64,000 nucleotides of DNA from Aureispira anguillae (GCF_026000115.1 NZ_AP026867.1:3343716-3407715); one strand, 5' to 3'. Counted from the stretch's first letter, positions 36,272 through 45,739 are shown. The notes: a model not told the origin generated them from the sequence alone. A program made the numbers and translations.

Positions 36272-37168
36272 ATGTCTTCTTTTCGATCTCAAACTATCCA
36301 ACTAAAAGACCACCGAATACTTGCCTATTGTGAGTATGGAGCAACTGAAGGCACGCCTATTTTTTATGCACATGGTGGACCTGGCTCTAGATTGGAGGGG
36401 CTGTTCTTCCATAAAGAAGCCCAAAAACAAGGGTTTAGACTCATCTGTATGGATAGACCAGGAATGGGGTGTTCAACATTTCAGAAGAACAGAACACTGC
36501 TAGATTACCCCAAAGATGTTATTGCCTTGGCAGATCACTTACAAATCGATCAATTTGGCGTATTGGGGTTCTCGGGAGGAGGCGCTCATGCCACAGTATG
36601 TGCTTATGCCATCCCCCACCGATTACTGTTTAATATTAGTTGTGCTGGATATACCAATTTTGCAGAACTCCCCCAAGCAGCAGATTTGCTTCATTCTAAA
36701 GCAGATCGTTTGGCTGTTCGATTGGCACAAAAAAAATCGCCTTTTTTTATCTTTTTTTTCTATCTGCTCTATTTATCCATTCGGTATTTTCCAACGTATT
36801 TCTTTTCCACCTTTCAAAAGAGCATTTCGCCTGTTGACCAAAAAGCTGTAACCAATCCTTCTATTCAAAAACAATTTTTAGAAAACCAAAAGGAAGCCAT
36901 GCGTCAAAAAGCAAAAGGGGTGGCGCTAGATGCCGCTATTCACTATCAAGATTGGGGGTTTCGATTAGAAGAGATTAGCATGGAGGTTATTATTTTTCAT
37001 GGTTCTGAAGATCGATTGGTGCCGCTAGAATATGCTAAACATTTAAAACAAAATATTCCGAATGCTACCTTACATATTTTAGAAAACCAAGGGCATCTGT
37101 TCCCCCTTCAATTACAAGCTTTAATTTTTGAAACCGCTCGAAAAAAAATCAAACAACCGCCTAAGTAG
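36272..37168 (+). CDS. Alpha/beta hydrolase
   Basis: 298 aa, cytoplasmic. Oxyanion-hole motif IFYAHGGPGSRLEG, nucleophile elbow LGFSGGGAHA (Ser101), acid in FHGSEDRLVPLEYA and catalytic His in LENQGHLFPLQ give a complete triad. Residues ~150-185 form a lid-like insertion with an unusually hydrophobic stretch (SPFFIFFFYLLYLSIRYF). HGGPG near the N-terminus is the form seen in proline-iminopeptidase-like and related esterases; substrate not assignable. It is followed by a 255-bp gap with a hairpin. Confidence 0.85.
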   Translation: MSSFRSQTIQLKDHRILAYCEYGATEGTPIFYAHGGPGSRLEGLFFHKEAQKQGFRLICMDRPGMGCSTFQKNRTLLDYPKDVIALADHLQIDQFGVLGFSGGGAHATVCAYAIPHRLLFNISCAGYTNFAELPQAADLLHSKADRLAVRLAQKKSPFFIFFFYLLYLSIRYFPTYFFSTFQKSISPVDQKAVTNPSIQKQFLENQKEAMRQKAKGVALDAAIHYQDWGFRLEEISMEVIIFHGSEDRLVPLEYAKHLKQNIPNATLHILENQGHLFPLQLQALIFETARKKIKQPPK

Positions 37169-37295
37169 TTTGTATTAAATCGAGTTCTGCTTTGTTACTT
37201 CTATGTACAAGACAAAACAAACAGATAAAGAATACTTGTAAAATAGCGTTTAAGCTAAAACCTATATTCCGATCTTAGATACTAAACCGCTTTGC

Positions 37296-37330
37296 TTTTA
37301 GACCCTATAACAGCTTAGTAGGGTCTAAAA
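37296..37330. repeat. Hairpin between hydrolase and Crp-like gene
   Basis: TTTTAGACCCT (37296-37306) / AGGGTCTAAAA (37320-37330), a perfect 11-bp inverted repeat with a 13-nt loop and no T-run. It lies ~95 bp before the Crp-like gene, so it could be a regulator site or transcript end. Confidence 0.4.
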
Positions 37331-37423
37331 TCTAAAAATAGCTCGACTAAACCCTTATTTCATTTAAAAAAATTGTTTTGCCCTGTACTCAATTGTTACT
37401 TAATTATTTAAATACGCTCTTTT

Positions 37424-38011
37424 ATGTCAACCGCCTTTGAACAGTTATGGACTTTTATGGATCAATATGTCCTTTTCTCTAAGCAAGAAAAAGCCATTAT
37501 TCAGCCCTATTTTATCCAAAAAAAATTCAACAAACAAAACCGATTAGTAGATTTAGGGAGCATCTCCAAAGAGGTATTTTTTATTGTTGAGGGTTGTTTG
37601 CGTTATTATTATATAACTGAAGATGGTCGAGAGATTACGGGGTTTATTTTTCAAGAAAATATGTTTGCAGGTAGCCACAATAGTTTTTTCAATCAAGTCC
37701 CCAGTTCACAAGTACTTGAAACCATTGAAGCCAGTACTGTTTTGAGTCTCAATTATACCGCTCTAATGGAACTCTATCAAAAAGTACCTAAAATGAATGA
37801 ATTGGTGCGCAAAATATTAGAACACCGTTTTGCTTTTGCTCAATCTGTCATTGCCTCTTTAATTACAAACAAGCCAGAAGAACGTTATCGGCAATTGATA
37901 CAGCAACAACCAAACTTAGTTCATCGAGTTCCGCTACATATCTTGGCAACTTACCTCGGCATTACCCCTGTTTCTTTGAGTAGAATTCGGGCACGGAAAG
38001 CTAAAAAGTAA
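37424..38011 (+). CDS. Crp/Fnr-family transcriptional regulator
   Basis: 195 aa. Residues ~20-115 form a cyclic-nucleotide-binding-type beta-roll (VDLGSISKEVFFIVEGCLRY, TGFIFQENMFAGS). A long dimer helix and a C-terminal winged helix follow (LHILATYLGITPVSLSRIRA). It heads a same-strand run of five genes (SRPBCC, AraC regulator, NAD(P)-binding, DUF1772) and probably controls them. The effector is unknown; no Cys cluster for Fe-S is present, so it is not FNR-like. Confidence 0.85.
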   Translation: MSTAFEQLWTFMDQYVLFSKQEKAIIQPYFIQKKFNKQNRLVDLGSISKEVFFIVEGCLRYYYITEDGREITGFIFQENMFAGSHNSFFNQVPSSQVLETIEASTVLSLNYTALMELYQKVPKMNELVRKILEHRFAFAQSVIASLITNKPEERYRQLIQQQPNLVHRVPLHILATYLGITPVSLSRIRARKAKK

Positions 38012-38101
38012 TTTGTTCCAGAAATTAACAATTGTAAAGGAAATTGGTGTTTTCTGTGCCGATATTTGTGGTATGAATTAATTATTAAATCTTTAGTCCT
38101 T

Positions 38102-38527
38102 ATGCAATCTATTAGAACAGAAATTATCATCCACGCCCCCATCCAATCCGTTTGGGACATCCTTACTAATTTTGAGGCTTATCCTTCTTGGAATCCGTTT
38201 ATTATTCGTATTAAAGGAGATTTAAATTTAGGTGCAGTATTAGCAACTACTTTAATTAATAATGGAAAAGAAAATCATTTCACGCCTCAAATTACAGCAC
38301 TACAAAAAGAACAACAATTTGAGTGGCTGGGCAAATTACCGTTGGGTATGTTTAATGGCAATCACTATTTTCATTTAGAAAAAATAGACGCTCAAAACAC
38401 TCGCTTGATACATGGTGAACGTTTTAGTGGTTGGTTATCGGGGCTTATTCTTTATCTAATCAAAGAGGAGACCATTCGAGGTTTTGAAGCCATGAATAAA
38501 GCCTTAAAAAACAAAGCTGAACAATAA
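38102..38527 (+). CDS. SRPBCC (START-like) domain protein
   Basis: 141 aa. A TTG start 36 bp upstream is possible, but the ATG at 38102 starts the normal domain edge (MQSIRTEIIIHAPIQSVWDI). The sequence LTNFEAYPSWNPFI is a hallmark of SRPBCC/polyketide-cyclase-like proteins, followed by curved beta-strands (HYFHLEKIDAQNTRLIHGER) and a C-terminal helix. These fold around hydrophobic ligands; many small members have no known ligand. It is 13 bp before the AraC gene, so cotranscribed. Confidence 0.8.
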   Translation: MQSIRTEIIIHAPIQSVWDILTNFEAYPSWNPFIIRIKGDLNLGAVLATTLINNGKENHFTPQITALQKEQQFEWLGKLPLGMFNGNHYFHLEKIDAQNTRLIHGERFSGWLSGLILYLIKEETIRGFEAMNKALKNKAEQ

Positions 38528-38540
38528 AAATCGATCAATC

Positions 38541-39332
38541 TTGGAAAAAGTAGAATTTATTGTAAAAAAAGATCTAGAGCCTTTTGTCAATTGTATTATG
38601 ATTGGGGAAAGTCAGGCGACTAATTCGCATACCAATATCCCATTGTACCCAGATGGTTATCCTGGAATTATGTTTCAGCAAACCAACAATGGTTTTTATT
38701 TATTGCCTAAACAGAAGAAACTCTCTGAGCTTTTCCTCTATGGTCAAACCCTACAGCCTATTTCGTTAGATGTCCAAGGTCCTTATAGATATATTGTATT
38801 TCAGCTCTATCCTTTTGCCTCTAAGTACCTACTTAATATTGATCCCAAAGTTCTAAATACAGACTGTTATGATTTACTAACAATAGACAGTATTCCTGTT
38901 AACGCCTATAAGGAACAACTGCTTCACGCTAATAATTTGGAAGAACAGGTAGCCATTATTTCGGACTTAATGTTAGCACTAATTGCCGCTAACAAAGTTT
39001 CCGTAAATGACAAAATCCAGCAAGCCATTGCCATTATACTTGACCATAATGGGCAAATAAAAATCCGAGAAGTATTGGATCAAATTTATATGACAGAGCG
39101 AACCTTTGAGCGTCATTTTAATGCTCAGATTGGTCTAAATCCGAAACAATTTGCCAAAATCATTCAATTCCAATCGTCCTTGCACCAATTGAGTGCAGCT
39201 AATTTTAATAAATTGATTGAAGTAGGGTTAGACAGTGGTTTTACAGATCAATCTCATTTTATTAGAACGTTTAAAAAATACACTGGGCAAACGCCCTCCT
39301 ATTATCTCAAGCAATTAACCGCTCGTTCCTAG
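38541..39332 (+). CDS. AraC-family transcriptional regulator
   Basis: 263 aa. The start is TTG (MEKVEFIVKKDLEPFVNCIM) 13 bp after the SRPBCC gene; the next in-frame Met is at residue 20. An N-terminal cupin-like sensing domain is followed by a two-HTH AraC DNA-binding domain at ~165-258 (IREVLDQIYMTERTFERHF, then GLDSGFTDQSHFIRTFKKYT). A second regulator in the same cluster as the Crp-like gene suggests tight, inducible control. The ligand is unknown. Confidence 0.85.
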   Translation: MEKVEFIVKKDLEPFVNCIMIGESQATNSHTNIPLYPDGYPGIMFQQTNNGFYLLPKQKKLSELFLYGQTLQPISLDVQGPYRYIVFQLYPFASKYLLNIDPKVLNTDCYDLLTIDSIPVNAYKEQLLHANNLEEQVAIISDLMLALIAANKVSVNDKIQQAIAIILDHNGQIKIREVLDQIYMTERTFERHFNAQIGLNPKQFAKIIQFQSSLHQLSAANFNKLIEVGLDSGFTDQSHFIRTFKKYTGQTPSYYLKQLTARS

Positions 39333-39409
39333 CTTTTGTCGGTTTTGTTCTATTTTGCTAGACTCCCTTCCAATATCTTTGCTTCATTATTTAACATCAA
39401 CGATGAACT

Positions 39410-40036
39410 ATGAATGTAATTATATTTGGTGCTACTGGAAGCATTGGAAAACACCTAATAGAACAAAGCCTAAAAAAAGGGCATCAAGTAACTGCTTTTG
39501 GGAGGAGTATCGACCAATTGGCAAGCCATCAACAACTAAAAAAAATAAAAGGGAATGTCTTTGACCTTAATGCTGTTCAGGAGGCTGTCAAAGGTCAAGA
39601 GGCTGTCATTGTAGTATTGGGAGCAGGAATAAGCAGTGGCAGCAACGTTCGTTCCCAAGGCACACTCAATATTATCAAGGCCATGCAAAACAATGGCGTT
39701 AAGCGACTAATTTGTCAAACTACCTTGGGAGCTGGCGACAGCAGGGGGAATCTAAATTTCTTCTGGAAATACATCATGTTTGGGGGATTACTAAAACGAA
39801 TGTTCTTAGATCACGAATTGCAAGAAAAACATGTCCGAAATAGCTCCTTGAATTGGACTATTGTACGACCTGGGAGTTTTACAGATGGCCCCAAAACTGG
39901 TCATTACAAGCATGGTTTTAGCCCAACAGATCGATCGGTTAATTTAAAAATAGCTAGAGCTGATGTTGCTGATTTTATCGTACAACAATTGGACGCTACC
40001 CATTATCTTTTTAAATCTCCAGGTCTATCTTATTAA
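39410..40036 (+). CDS. NAD(P)-binding Rossmann protein (NmrA/SDR-like)
   Basis: 208 aa. It starts with the dinucleotide motif MNVIIFGATGSIGKHLIEQS. VKGQEAVIVVLGAG, GVKRLICQTTLGAGDS and NWTIVRPGSFTDGP match the atypical-SDR / 'NAD(P)H-binding' family that acts as sensor or reductase. No Tyr-xxx-Lys catalytic pair of classical SDRs is evident. It is followed after 11 bp by a DUF1772 membrane gene, a pairing common in Bacteroidota and Proteobacteria stress clusters. Confidence 0.85.
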   Translation: MNVIIFGATGSIGKHLIEQSLKKGHQVTAFGRSIDQLASHQQLKKIKGNVFDLNAVQEAVKGQEAVIVVLGAGISSGSNVRSQGTLNIIKAMQNNGVKRLICQTTLGAGDSRGNLNFFWKYIMFGGLLKRMFLDHELQEKHVRNSSLNWTIVRPGSFTDGPKTGHYKHGFSPTDRSVNLKIARADVADFIVQQLDATHYLFKSPGLSY

Positions 40037-40047
40037 ACTATTTCGCC

Positions 40048-40557
40048 ATGAAACTACAATTCATTCTCTTGTTTTTAGCGCTGCTGACAACAGGACTTAT
40101 GTCAGGTATCTTTTTTACTTGGACCAATGCCGTGACGCCAGGAATTGGCAAATTACATGATTTAGCCTACCTAAATGCATTGCAATCTATGAATCGGGTT
40201 ATTTTAAATATACCCTTCTATATTGTTTTCACCATTCCTGTTATAAGTCTAACGCTTGTTACTTTCTTTTTTTATTCGTCTAATCCTCCCCTAGCATTCA
40301 AACTAATCCTGATAGCAACCCTCATTTATTTGCTGGGTGCTTTTTTAGTGACCATCTCAGGAAATATTCCGTTAAATAATCTCTTGGATCAAACCAACTT
40401 AACTTCCTTAAATTTAGAAGAAGCCAAACAATTAAGAGACCAAATAGAGCTAAAATGGAACTATTTTAATTTAATTCGAACGGTTAGTGCAGCCATTTCT
40501 TTTGGGCTATTGCTCCTAGCTGCCTTTTTGTTAGAAACACCTATTCTTAAACTCTAA
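40048..40557 (+). CDS. DUF1772 (anthrone-oxygenase-like) membrane protein
   Basis: 169 aa with four membrane segments (about 5-25, 55-77, 84-104, 141-162). Family marks are GIFFTWTNAVTPGIGKL near the first helix, AYLNALQSMNRVILN, and TISGNIPLNNLLD before the last loop, then LRDQIELKWNYFNLIRT. This matches DUF1772, related to anthrone oxygenases. It is the last gene of the five-gene cluster. Probable role: small-molecule oxidation or detoxification in the membrane; inference only. Confidence 0.85.
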   Translation: MKLQFILLFLALLTTGLMSGIFFTWTNAVTPGIGKLHDLAYLNALQSMNRVILNIPFYIVFTIPVISLTLVTFFFYSSNPPLAFKLILIATLIYLLGAFLVTISGNIPLNNLLDQTNLTSLNLEEAKQLRDQIELKWNYFNLIRTVSAAISFGLLLLAAFLLETPILKL

Positions 40558-40697
40558 AAAAATTACAAGGCATATCAAGTTAATTTTTCATATTTTTAGT
40601 ATATTCGCAGGTCAAAGCTGATTCCTCAATTTTCATTGACCATCATGCTTGACGATCAATTACTATATATTTAAAAGCAATAAAATAAAATCATACC

Positions 40698-42035
40698 ATG
40701 TTTGACAGTTTATCAGAACGTTTAGAAGGTGCCTTTAAGTCGTTGACAGGAGACGGTAAACTGACGGAAATTAACGTCGCCACTTCTATCAAAGAGATTC
40801 GTCGTGCACTAGTTGGTGCCGATGTTAACTATAAAATCGCTAAAGAATTTACCGATAAAATCAAAGTTCAAGCACTCGGTACCAAAAATGTACTTGCTTC
40901 TGTTCGTCCTGGTGAGTTAATGACCAAAATTGTTCACGATGAACTCGTAGAACTAATGGGCGGTCAAGCTGCTGGAATCAACATTAAAGGTAAGCCTGGA
41001 ATTATTTTGATTGCGGGATTGCAAGGTTCTGGTAAAACAACGTTTACTGGTAAATTGGCAAAATTCCTAAAAACAAAAAAAGGAAAACGTGTTTTGCTTT
41101 CTGCTTGTGATGTTTATCGTCCTGCGGCAATCACTCAATTGGGTGTTTTGGGAGAACAAGTTGGAGTAGAAGTTTACAAAGAACTAGAAAATAAAAATCC
41201 TGTAGAGATTGCTCAAAATGCCGTAGCACACGCTGCAAAAATGGGCTTTGATGTAGTGATTGTGGATACTGCGGGTCGTTTGGCAGTAGATGAAGAAATG
41301 ATGAACGAGATTGAGGCCATCAAAAATGCCATTAATCCTTCAGAAGCTTTGTTTGTCGTGGATGCAATGACTGGACAGGATGCTGTTAATACTGCTAAGG
41401 CCTTTAACGAGCGCATTGACTACAATGGTGTTGTATTAACCAAAATGGATGGTGATACACGTGGTGGTGCTGCACTTTCTATCAAATATACAGTTGGTAA
41501 GCCGATCAAGTTTGTGTCTAGAGGGGAAAAAATGGAAGAACTAGATGTTTTCCACCCTGATCGTATGGCACAACGTATTTTGGGAATGGGAGATATTGTT
41601 TCTTTGGTAGAAAAAGCTCAAGAGCAGTTTGACGAAAAAGAAGCCAAACGTTTGGAAAGCAAAATCAAAAAGAACAAATTTGATTTTGATGATTTCAAAA
41701 CGCAATTGAACCACATCCGCAAAATGGGTAATCTTAAGAATTTAATTAGTATGATTCCTGGGATGGGTAAAATTGCCAAAAACCTTGATATTGATGACAA
41801 TGCCTTTAGCAAAATTGAGGCCATCATCAATTCTATGACACCAGAAGAGCGCAAAAACCCTGGCGTTATCAATGGTAGTCGCAAAAAGCGTATTGCTCGT
41901 GGTTCTGGAAATAAATTGGAAGAGGTGAACCAATTTATGCGTCAATTTGATCAAATGCGTAAGATGATGCATCAAATGAGTAAAATGCAAGGAAAAGGCG
42001 GTGGAATGAGCATGCCTAATTTCCCTAATCGTTAG
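40698..42035 (+). CDS. ffh: Signal recognition particle protein Ffh (SRP54)
   Basis: 445 aa. An N domain is followed by the GTPase G domain with IAGLQGSGKTTFTGKLA (P-loop), VDTAGRLAVDEE, and TKMDGDTRGGAALSI, then the methionine-rich M domain (MGKIAKNLDIDD..., FMRQFDQMRKMMHQMSKMQG) that binds 4.5S RNA and signal peptides. Length is normal. It delivers nascent membrane proteins to FtsY and SecYEG. Own promoter in the 140-bp gap; I see no 4.5S RNA gene nearby. It ends at a strong bidirectional terminator. Confidence 0.97.
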   Translation: MFDSLSERLEGAFKSLTGDGKLTEINVATSIKEIRRALVGADVNYKIAKEFTDKIKVQALGTKNVLASVRPGELMTKIVHDELVELMGGQAAGINIKGKPGIILIAGLQGSGKTTFTGKLAKFLKTKKGKRVLLSACDVYRPAAITQLGVLGEQVGVEVYKELENKNPVEIAQNAVAHAAKMGFDVVIVDTAGRLAVDEEMMNEIEAIKNAINPSEALFVVDAMTGQDAVNTAKAFNERIDYNGVVLTKMDGDTRGGAALSIKYTVGKPIKFVSRGEKMEELDVFHPDRMAQRILGMGDIVSLVEKAQEQFDEKEAKRLESKIKKNKFDFDDFKTQLNHIRKMGNLKNLISMIPGMGKIAKNLDIDDNAFSKIEAIINSMTPEERKNPGVINGSRKKRIARGSGNKLEEVNQFMRQFDQMRKMMHQMSKMQGKGGGMSMPNFPNR

Positions 42036-42055
42036 AAATTAACTACTGAATAAAT

Positions 42056-42094
42056 AAAAAAGCCTTAAAATCACAGTGATTTTAAGGCTTTTTC
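42056..42094. terminator. Bidirectional terminator, ffh / DUF4476 gene
   Basis: AGCCTTAAAATCAC (42061-42074) and GTGATTTTAAGGCT (42076-42089) form a perfect 14-bp stem (the single intervening base implies the innermost pairs open), flanked by A-run and T-run. It serves the convergent genes on both sides. Confidence 0.9.
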
Positions 42095-42110
42095 CTTTTT
42101 GATCCTAACA

Positions 42111-42665
42111 CTAAAGCGTATTGATGTAATTGTCTAATAAGCCTTTGCTTTCCTGAAAAGAAAACGCATCCTTTACTCGGTTATAATTGGTTCTATCGTT
42201 GACATGCCCATAGGCAAACTTGGCAAAATCCAAGCGATACTTATCCATCGTAAACAAAGCTAGTAGATCCCGCACCTGATTGGAGGTCAAGCACCAATCA
42301 TTAATGGCAATCTTGGCTATCAATACTCTATTTTTATCCAAAAAAGCCCTACTAATTGCGGTTTTGAGTCGCTCAACATCTTGGTCATTTAAGGTTTGAG
42401 TACAACTTATTTTAGGGTTCAAATTAGGTATTTCTTCTGCTGTAATCGTGGTATCGCCGTTTCCGATTACAAGATTAAAATCGGACTCAAATGCGCCACC
42501 AGAATGGGTATTGGATTGAATTTCTTTGACCGTTTTACCATTTACTTTTTCGGTATAAGTGTAGGACTTGTTGGTCTCGTATTTTCCGCCAATTTCCCCT
42601 GAAACATTTCCTTCGCAGGAACTTAAGAGCAGAGCAATGATTAAATAAGCAATAAAGTGCGTCAT
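42111..42665 (-). CDS. DUF4476 lipoprotein
   Basis: 184 aa. A signal sequence with lipobox (IIALLLSSCEG) predicts lipidation at Cys16. Residues ~100-180 (LKTAISRAFLDKNRVLIAKI ... VRDLLALFTMDKYRLDFAKF) are a DUF4476 domain, a helical module of unknown function common in Bacteroidota surface proteins. The segment between is low-complexity. It follows fbaB on the same strand, but a terminator lies between them. Confidence 0.8.
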   Translation of the reverse strand: MTHFIAYLIIALLLSSCEGNVSGEIGGKYETNKSYTYTEKVNGKTVKEIQSNTHSGGAFESDFNLVIGNGDTTITAEEIPNLNPKISCTQTLNDQDVERLKTAISRAFLDKNRVLIAKIAINDWCLTSNQVRDLLALFTMDKYRLDFAKFAYGHVNDRTNYNRVKDAFSFQESKGLLDNYINTL

Positions 42666-42691
42666 TTGTTGTTAGATGGATGGTTAAAAAA

Positions 42692-42728
42692 CAAAAAAGT
42701 AGCGCCCAAACCTTTGTTGACCGCTACT
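42692..42728 (-). terminator. Terminator of fbaB
   Basis: AGTAGCG (42698-42704) pairs with CGCTACT (42722-42728); the minus-strand product ends in TTTTTTGTTTTTT. It lies 25 bp after the fbaB stop. Confidence 0.75.
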
Positions 42729-42753
42729 CCTTTATATTTCTTATATTCTTTTC

Positions 42754-43812
42754 TTATGCTAAGTCAATCTCATTGCAAAGATAAACATCTTGTACAGCAT
42801 TGATAATTTCAACACCTTCCTTAACTGGTTTTTGGAATGCTTTACGCCCCAAAATCAAGCCCATTCCACCAGCACGTTTGTTGATTACAGCAGTTTCTAC
42901 TGCATCCTGAAGATCGTTTCCTCCAGAAGCACCACCAGAATTAATCAAGCCAATACGTCCCATATAGCCATTTGCTACTTGGTAACGACACAAATCAATT
43001 GGATGATCGGTAGACAACTCACTATACATTTTGTCATGAGTTTTGGCAAAACCAATATTGGTAAAACCACCGTTATTAACAGGTAATTTTTGTTTAACAA
43101 TATCCGCTTGAATCGTAGCACCAATATGATTTGCTTGTCCTGTTAAATCCGCAGCAGCATGATAATCTGTACCATCTTTTTTGAAAGCACCATTACGAGT
43201 ATAACACCATAAGATTGTTGCCATGCCCAATTCGTGTGCATAATCAAAGGCTTCTGCTACTTCTATAATTTGGCGATTAGAATTTTCAGAGCCAAAATAG
43301 ATGGTTGCTCCTACTGCAACAGCACCCATATCCCAAGCATTCTTGATGTTACCAAACATGATTTGATCATATTTGTTGGGGTAAGTCATCAATTCATTGT
43401 GGTTAATCTTTACAACCAAAGGAATTTTGTGTGCATATTTGCGTGCCACTGAAGCCAAAACACCATAAGTACTTGCCACTGCATTACAACCAGCTTCTAC
43501 AGCTAGTTTAACAATATTTTCTGAATCAAAATATGCTGGATTAGGAGCAAAAGAAGCTCCAGCAGTATGTTCCAAACCTTGATCTACTGGCAAAATAGAT
43601 ACATAACCTGTCCCTCCTAATCTACCGTGGTTATACAACGCACTTAGGCTTCTAAGCGTTTGAACATTACGATTAGAATCGCTCCATACCTCATCTATAA
43701 AATTGGGGCTTGGTGCATATAAGCTGCTTTTTTCAAAAGTTTTACATTCATGCTCCAAGTGAAGCTTGGATTTCTCTTCTCCCAATATGCCAGTAATCTT
43801 ATCCAAGGACAT
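42754..43812 (-). CDS. fbaB: Class I fructose-bisphosphate aldolase, DhnA/FbaB type
   Basis: 352 aa. It cleaves fructose-1,6-bisphosphate via a lysine Schiff base. Visible are [19 protein letters not shown] near the N-terminus, [13 protein letters not shown] with the probable Schiff-base Lys in [35 protein letters not shown] for phosphate binding, and [14 protein letters not shown]. Length matches the bacterial FbaB group. Monocistronic, with its own terminator. Confidence 0.93.
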   Translation of the reverse strand: MSLDKITGILGEEKSKLHLEHECKTFEKSSLYAPSPNFIDEVWSDSNRNVQTLRSLSALYNHGRLGGTGYVSILPVDQGLEHTAGASFAPNPAYFDSENIVKLAVEAGCNAVASTYGVLASVARKYAHKIPLVVKINHNELMTYPNKYDQIMFGNIKNAWDMGAVAVGATIYFGSENSNRQIIEVAEAFDYAHELGMATILWCYTRNGAFKKDGTDYHAAADLTGQANHIGATIQADIVKQKLPVNNGGFTNIGFAKTHDKMYSELSTDHPIDLCRYQVANGYMGRIGLINSGGASGGNDLQDAVETAVINKRAGGMGLILGRKAFQKPVKEGVEIINAVQDVYLCNEIDLA

Positions 43813-43912
43813 AGTTTGCTGTTTTTATTCGTTAAACTTGTAATTATAAATTTCGGCGTAAAAATAGTAATTTTTAAGAGACTAAGAATAAAAAAGGTAT
43901 AAATATATATTC

Positions 43913-45091
43913 CTATTCTTGCCACAAAACAATAAGTCCTTTTTTATTTAAATATCCCCATTTAGAATTTTGCTGTACTTTTGCTAATCCTTGAACAAAA
44001 TTTTCGGCATTATCATAGACAAAAGGGATGACTAAGGCACCCGACAAATCTATATAGCCCCACTTGCCTTCTTTTTCGACAGCCATCAAATTTTCAGAAA
44101 AGACCGTACTGGCACTATTGGTATAAATTAAGGGAATTATTTCCTTTCCGTTGGTATTAATGAAACCAATTTTTCCAGCTTTTTGTACTTGGGCAATTCC
44201 TTGGTCAAAGGTCCCCAATTGGTCATAACTTTTTGTGAGTAAGTTATTTCCTGTTTTATTAATTAATTTCCATTTTCCTTCTTGCAAAACTACAGCTACC
44301 CCATCCTTAAAAGGTCTTGCCTCCTCATATTGATAATCGAGGAGTTCTTTTCCTTTTTTATCAATATAACCCCATTTTCTATTCATTTGAACTGCTGCTA
44401 CTCCCTCCGAAAAAGGGCTAGTAGCCTGATAAATCATTTGAATCTCTAGTTTGCCGTCTTGGTTCATATAGCCCCCTTGCTTATTCCTAGCAACAGCAAT
44501 CAAACCTTCTGAAAATTCCCCAACTCGATCGCAAAAAATAGGCATTATTATTTTCCCTTCAGTATTAACCAATCCAATTTTACTCCCCTTTCCTACTCCT
44601 GCCAAAGAACCTGTAAATCCTTGTACAAAATCATAAATCAGAGGCACAACAACTTTTCCTTCCTTGTTGATGAAGCCCCATTTGCCCGCTTGTTGAACAT
44701 AAGCCAAGCCATTCGACAAAAAATGCCAGCCATAGTTATAAATAAAGGGAATGCTAATTGCTCCTTCTGTATTCAAAAAGCCATAATGTTGATCTTTCTT
44801 AACCAGTGCCCGTCCATCATAAAAGGCAAAAGCGTTATCGTATTCCATTGGAATCACCACAAGCCCCTTGCTGTTGATGTATCCAAACTTGCCTTCTTTT
44901 TGGACAGCGGCTAGCCCCTCTCTAAATTCCCCGACTTCATCATAAATAGGCGCTACAACTAACTCCCCTTCTGTTGTTGAGAACCCCCATTTGCCCTTGA
45001 CACTTACCTTGCATAGTTTTGATGCTTCTAATTCGGTATGTTGTCCATATAAAGTGCTAACCGTTAACAATAGCAATACTAAAAATTTCAT
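43913..45091 (-). CDS. Exported WG-repeat protein
   Basis: 392 aa with a short signal peptide (MKFLVLLLLTVSTLYG). The rest is about nine tandem WG repeats of ~45 residues, each of the form G-K-W/F-G-[FYL]-[IVL]-[ND]-x-x-G-x-x-[IV]-[IV]-P-x-x-Y-D (for example GKWGFINKEGKVVVPLIYDF, GKWGYIDLSGALVIPFVYDN). The repeats form a beta-propeller-like or solenoid surface; such proteins are thought to mediate binding, but no ligand is known. It runs to the C-terminus with no sorting signal. Monocistronic. Confidence 0.88.
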   Translation of the reverse strand: MKFLVLLLLTVSTLYGQHTELEASKLCKVSVKGKWGFSTTEGELVVAPIYDEVGEFREGLAAVQKEGKFGYINSKGLVVIPMEYDNAFAFYDGRALVKKDQHYGFLNTEGAISIPFIYNYGWHFLSNGLAYVQQAGKWGFINKEGKVVVPLIYDFVQGFTGSLAGVGKGSKIGLVNTEGKIIMPIFCDRVGEFSEGLIAVARNKQGGYMNQDGKLEIQMIYQATSPFSEGVAAVQMNRKWGYIDKKGKELLDYQYEEARPFKDGVAVVLQEGKWKLINKTGNNLLTKSYDQLGTFDQGIAQVQKAGKIGFINTNGKEIIPLIYTNSASTVFSENLMAVEKEGKWGYIDLSGALVIPFVYDNAENFVQGLAKVQQNSKWGYLNKKGLIVLWQE

Positions 45092-45538
45092 CTTTTAATT
45101 TTTCAAATCTGATCAACAATTTCACTAAAGTTCATATAGTAAGTTTTAATCTCAGCAATAGGGACAAAAACAAAGCCATAAATTGCGCATAAAACATCCA
45201 TTTTGCACCATAGATCATCAAAATTATACTCAAAGAAAAATATTTAAGGTTCATTTATAGAGGACAGCCTAAATATGTAATTTATACTTATCAATATATC
45301 TAGCAACTTTTGCCATAGACAAACTATCCATTGACAATGCCTTTTAATTTTGAGCTTTATGGTAACCTATTATTTATCCCCCTATTCTGAGGACTCTGAA
45401 AGTTACTTATTTATTCCTATAACAGAGGAATTGAGTACAAAACACGAACCATTATTTGGTAAGAAAAAAAGTGGTAAATAACTTTTTGGCATAAAAAATG
45501 CATTTTACACTAAAAAAACAAAATCTCCAAAAAAAATA
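45092..45538. other. Intergenic, upstream part of 822-bp gap
   Basis: 447 bp of AT-rich sequence between the divergent WG-repeat and barrel genes, before a large inverted-repeat element. It presumably holds the WG-gene promoter. No gene seen. Confidence 0.4.
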
Positions 45539-45739
45539 GTTCTTTGACAAATTGTGTGGAATCGTAAACTACCTTGCCTGTTTATTACTGCTTTTGTTAT
45601 AAGTTATAGATCCTAAGTCGTATGCTTAGTTCCTGTAAATACAGGACATACGACCTGTAACTTTCTACTAAACCACGTAGCTAAAAGTAGTTAAAAGCTT
45701 ACCCTTTTTTAGTGTTTACCACACGATTGATCAAAGAAC
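45539..45739. repeat. About 200-bp inverted-repeat element with boxA-like arms
   Basis: The outer arms 45539-45569 (GTTCTTTGACAAATTGTGTG...) and 45714-45739 (GTTTACCACACGATTGATCAAAGAAC) pair over ~25 bases with small bulges. An inner hairpin GTCGTATG (45617-45624) / CATACGAC (45647-45654) encloses a second perfect TCCTGTA / TACAGGA hairpin. The arm GTTCTTTGACA resembles the boxA antitermination sequence found in rRNA leaders. No protein is encoded. It is a structured RNA or a small palindromic element. Confidence 0.55.

Noticed and set aside
40558-40697. Possible 4.5S (SRP) RNA before ffh
   Set aside because: The 140-bp gap lacks the conserved SRP RNA apical loop and cannot fold into the expected long hairpin.
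43913-45091. Periodic DNA repeats
   Set aside because: These are the codons of WG protein repeats, not a DNA-level repeat element.
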